A stretch of 64,000 bases of DNA, taken from contig CALWZK010000077.1 in NCBI GenBank assembly GCA_944386015.1, positions 1 to 64,000 on the forward strand, read 5' to 3'. Positions 61,943 through 64,000 of the stretch are shown here, piece by piece. The DNA is from an uncultured Faecalibacterium sp. (lineage in GTDB: Bacteria; Bacillota; Clostridia; Oscillospirales; Ruminococcaceae). The notes below the pieces were generated by a model. That model was not told where the DNA came from. It saw nothing but the letters and a program-made list of their open reading frames with translations, and ran no database searches. Made by a program: the position numbers and the translations under genes. Each line of letters starts with the position of its first letter. The first letter of the stretch is position 1.

Positions 61943-63160
61943 ATGAAACTCTACGACGAACTGAAGGCCCGCGGCCTGGTGGCACAGATCACCGACGACG
62001 AAATCATTGACCTCATCAACGAGGGCAAAGCTACTTTTTATATTGGTTTTGACTGCACTGCTGACAGCCTGACCGCCGGACACTTTATGGCCCTGACCCT
62101 GATGAAGCGCCTCCAGATGGCAGGCAACAAGCCCATTGCCCTGATTGGCGGCGGCACCACCATGATCGGCGATCCTTCGGGCCGCACCGACATGCGCAAG
62201 ATGCTGACCAAGGAGGACATCGCCCACAACGCTGCCTGCTTCAAAAAGCAGATGGAGCGGTTCATCGACTTCAGCGACGGCAAGGCCCTGATGCTGAACA
62301 ACGCCGACTGGCTGCTGAACCTGAACTATGTGGAACTGCTGCGGGAAGTCGGCGCCTGCTTCTCGGTCAACAACATGCTGCGGGCTGAGTGCTATAAGCA
62401 GCGGATGGAGAAGGGCCTGTCCTTCCTGGAATTCAACTACATGATCATGCAGAGCTACGACTTCTACTACATGTTCCAGCACTACGGCTGCAACATGCAG
62501 TTCGGCGGCGACGATCAGTGGAGCAACATGCTGGGCGGCACCGAGCTGATCCGCCGCAAGCTGGGCAAGGACGCCTACGCTATGACCATCACCCTGCTGA
62601 CCGATTCCCAGGGCAAGAAGATGGGCAAAACGGCAGGCAATGCAGTCTGGCTGGACCCCAACAAGACCAGCCCCTTCGAGTTCTACCAGTACTGGCGGAA
62701 TGTGGGTGATGCCGATGTCATGAAGTGCATCCGGATGCTGACCTTCCTGCCTTTGGAGCAGATCGACGAGATGAGCACCTGGAAGGATCAGAAGCTGAAC
62801 GAGGCCAAGGAGATCCTGGCTTACGAGCTGACCAGCATGGTCCACGGCAAGGAAGAGGCTGACAAGGCTCAGGACGCTGCCCGGGCCCTGTTCAGCGGCG
62901 CTGCTGACACCGACCACATGCCCACCACCACCCTCACCGCTGACGATCTCACCGATGGCAGCATCGGCATCCTGACCCTGATGGTCAAGGCCGGGCTGGC
63001 CGCTTCCAACGGCGAGGCCCGCCGCCTAGTTACCCAGGGAGGTGTTCTGGTGAACGGTGAAAAGGTGGCTGCTCCCACCGCCAGCTTCACCGCAGACCAG
63101 CTGGCTGACGGTCTGGTCATCAAGAAGGGCAAGAAAGTTTACCACAAGGTCACCCTGTAA
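61943..63160 (+). CDS. tyrS: Tyrosyl-tRNA synthetase
   Basis: Charges tRNA-Tyr. The 405-residue class I enzyme has YIGFDCTADSLTAGHFMAL at the nucleotide-binding start, the tyrosine-recognition GGDDQWSN region and the KMSKS-type loop as KKMGKTAGN, with a C-terminal S4 domain (GEARRLVTQGGVLVNGEKV). Both signature motifs deviate as is usual for this TyrRS group. The ATG at 61943 is used (AGGAGGT 11-12 bases upstream); TTG 61934 is too close to that site. Expression is controlled by the T-box. Confidence 0.97.
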   Translation: MKLYDELKARGLVAQITDDEIIDLINEGKATFYIGFDCTADSLTAGHFMALTLMKRLQMAGNKPIALIGGGTTMIGDPSGRTDMRKMLTKEDIAHNAACFKKQMERFIDFSDGKALMLNNADWLLNLNYVELLREVGACFSVNNMLRAECYKQRMEKGLSFLEFNYMIMQSYDFYYMFQHYGCNMQFGGDDQWSNMLGGTELIRRKLGKDAYAMTITLLTDSQGKKMGKTAGNAVWLDPNKTSPFEFYQYWRNVGDADVMKCIRMLTFLPLEQIDEMSTWKDQKLNEAKEILAYELTSMVHGKEEADKAQDAARALFSGAADTDHMPTTTLTADDLTDGSIGILTLMVKAGLAASNGEARRLVTQGGVLVNGEKVAAPTASFTADQLADGLVIKKGKKVYHKVTL

Positions 63161-63180
63161 GGCCTGGAATACAATATAAA

Positions 63181-63226
63181 AAGGAACCCTTTCCCGGATG
63201 AAACAGGAAAGGGTTCCTTTTTTTGT
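63181..63226. terminator. Bidirectional terminator between tyrS and the IIA gene
   Basis: Perfect 14-bp stem AAGGAACCCTTTCC (63181-63194) / GGAAAGGGTTCCTT (63206-63219), seven or more T on the plus side and A-rich flank giving T on the minus side. It can end both convergent transcripts. Confidence 0.95.
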
Positions 63227-63262
63227 ATGCATTGAATCGACTGCCAAAAGGGGAGAAACGGC

Positions 63263-63296
63263 GCAGGGGCAGAGCTCCGAAAAGCCCCGCCCCTGC
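63263..63296 (-). terminator. GC hairpin downstream of the IIA gene
   Basis: GCAGGGGC (63263-63270) pairs with GCCCCTGC (63289-63296), loop 18 bases. Read on the minus strand it is followed by GCCGTTTCTCCCC, a poor T tract, so it is at best a weak terminator ahead of the shared one. Confidence 0.4.
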
Positions 63297-63326
63297 ACGC
63301 AAGATCCCTTACACCATAAGGAAGTC

Positions 63327-63854
63327 TTACTTAACCAGGATCACGTCCTGACCCTCAGTCACCTTGCCGGTTGCAATCGGCTCCACACTGGTGAAGTCAT
63401 CGGTGTTGGTGACAACCACAGGCGTGGTCAGCTTATAGCCGGCGGCAGAAATGGCGGCCATATCAAACTTCAGCAGCAGCTGGCCCTTCTTGACCTTGTC
63501 GCCAACCTTGACCTGGGGCTCATAGCCCTTGCCCTTCAGCTCCACAGTATCCATACCCACATGGATCAGGATCTCAACGCCGTTGTCGCCCATCATGCCG
63601 ACAGCATGGCTGGTCTCAGCAACCTGCTCGATGGTGCCATCAAAGGGAGCCACGATCTCACCCTTGGAAGGCTCAATGGCACAGCCCTTGCCCAGAGCCT
63701 CGCTGGAAAAGACAGGGTCCTCGATCTCGCTCAGGACACGCATTTCGCCCTCCAGAGGAGCGCAGACAATCTTATCGCCAGCCGGTGCAGCGGGCTTTGC
63801 AGCCGGTGCAGGTTCAGCTTCTTTTTTGTGGAACAGATTGGAAAAGAATCCCAT
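63327..63854 (-). CDS. PTS glucose-type EIIA domain protein
   Basis: A 175-residue stand-alone EIIA of the glucose family. The phosphorylated histidine is H98 in IHVGMDTVELKG, and H83 in ETSHAVG is the partner histidine; SPLxG-like CAPLEGEM and the APFDGTIEQV segment complete the fold. The N terminus is a short amphipathic stretch (GFFSNLFHKK) like the membrane-associating helix of enteric EIIA-Glc, then an alanine/proline linker. It passes phosphate from HPr to a sugar EIIB; the partner is not in the window. The ATG at 63852-63854 follows AAAGGAG at 9 bases. Confidence 0.92.
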   Translation of the reverse strand: MGFFSNLFHKKEAEPAPAAKPAAPAGDKIVCAPLEGEMRVLSEIEDPVFSSEALGKGCAIEPSKGEIVAPFDGTIEQVAETSHAVGMMGDNGVEILIHVGMDTVELKGKGYEPQVKVGDKVKKGQLLLKFDMAAISAAGYKLTTPVVVTNTDDFTSVEPIATGKVTEGQDVILVK

Positions 63855-63933
63855 GACGTGTTTCTCCTTTTTGGTACAAAATTTGCTGCATGAATCCAGT
63901 TGTCCAAACAAACGACAGCTTATTCCATATGCA

Positions 63934-63942
63934 ATTCTACCA
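63934..63942 (-). promoter_or_regulatory. Extended -10 element of the IIA gene
   Basis: On the minus strand TGG-TAGAAT (63942 to 63934) is an extended -10 element, about 80 bases before the ATG. No convincing -35 is visible. Confidence 0.5.
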
Positions 63943-64000
63943 CATTTTTCAGTGATTTACAGCACAAAAAGAATCCCGAATTCACTTTTCGTGAATCAGC

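Noticed and set aside
63978..63997. Small hairpin at the right edge (TTCAC/GTGAA) with a nearby T run on the minus strand
   Set aside because: The T run is about 10 bases away from the stem and the gene it would serve is outside the window; a terminator cannot be supported.

Overview
This window is a chromosomal segment of a GC-rich, low-G+C-phylum (Firmicutes/Clostridia) anaerobe. Gene order (miaB-ylbF-mutS-mutL-miaA; sepF-ylmH-divIVA-ileS-lspA-rluD; rplS-lepB-rbgA-rnhB-yraN; tig-clpP-clpX; spoIIIA operon-asp23-nusB-xseA-xseB-ispA-dxs-tlyA-nadK-argR-recN) and the GC-ending codon use fit the Oscillospiraceae, close to the Faecalibacterium/Subdoligranulum/Gemmiger group. Unlike Faecalibacterium, generally described as asporogenous, the window holds a complete eight-gene spoIIIA operon, spoIVB, a spoIVFA/spoIVFB-like pair and a germination-receptor-like operon, so the organism carries mother-cell and forespore genes and is probably a spore former or a recent descendant of one. 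The species name is inference.

Layout. 1-2.4 kb (minus strand): a YczE-type membrane protein with its MarR regulator, then a GlsB-type small membrane protein with endonuclease III. 2.4-12 kb (plus): RarA and a Fur-family regulator, then miaB-ylbF-mutS-mutL-miaA (tRNA A37 modification and mismatch repair). 12-20.9 kb: HlyD-like protein, division genes sepF-ylmH-divIVA, ileS, lspA, rluD and a degenerate HAD protein. 20.9-27.4 kb: ComEA-like protein, polyphosphate kinase with an unusual tail, the SpoIVFA/SpoIVFB-like pair, and a radical SAM/DUF2344 pair. 27.4-32.8 kb: rplS with a structured leader, lepB, rbgA, rnhB, yraN, thrC and a metallophosphoesterase. 32.9-40.9 kb: trigger factor, clpP, clpX, an aminotransferase, fused secDF and nrdR. 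41-50.7 kb: a sporulation/germination block with DUF4363-DUF421 divergent from gerA-gerB-like-spoIVB, then spoIIIAA-AH. 50.7-61.6 kb: the asp23-to-recN housekeeping cluster. 61.6-64 kb: T-box-controlled tyrS and a PTS IIA protein on the minus strand.

How it works together. Most genes are tightly packed co-directional operons with frequent four-base stop/start overlaps and many GTG or TTG starts. Vegetative-type promoters with 17-bp spacers stand before marR, nth, rarA, miaB, sepF, the radical SAM gene, rplS, the aminotransferase, asp23 and tyrS. The sporulation genes instead have motifs resembling sporulation sigma-factor sites: CATACAAT before the spoIVFA/B pair, CATATAGT before spoIIIAA and GTATG-18-CATACTG before the gerA-spoIVB operon. 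SpoIVB, SpoIVFA/SpoIVFB and SpoIIIA proteins form in Bacillus the signalling and channel apparatus between forespore and mother cell, and all of these pieces sit within about 27 kb here.

No tRNA, rRNA, CRISPR array, intact insertion sequence or prophage was seen. The most notable unexplained signals are a predicted multibranched leader before asp23, an inverted-repeat element before secDF, a 15-bp perfect dyad between tig and clpP, a codon-use mosaic inside ileS, the polyphosphate kinase tail, and the unusual germination operon. I did not find a clearly new defence or mobile system.
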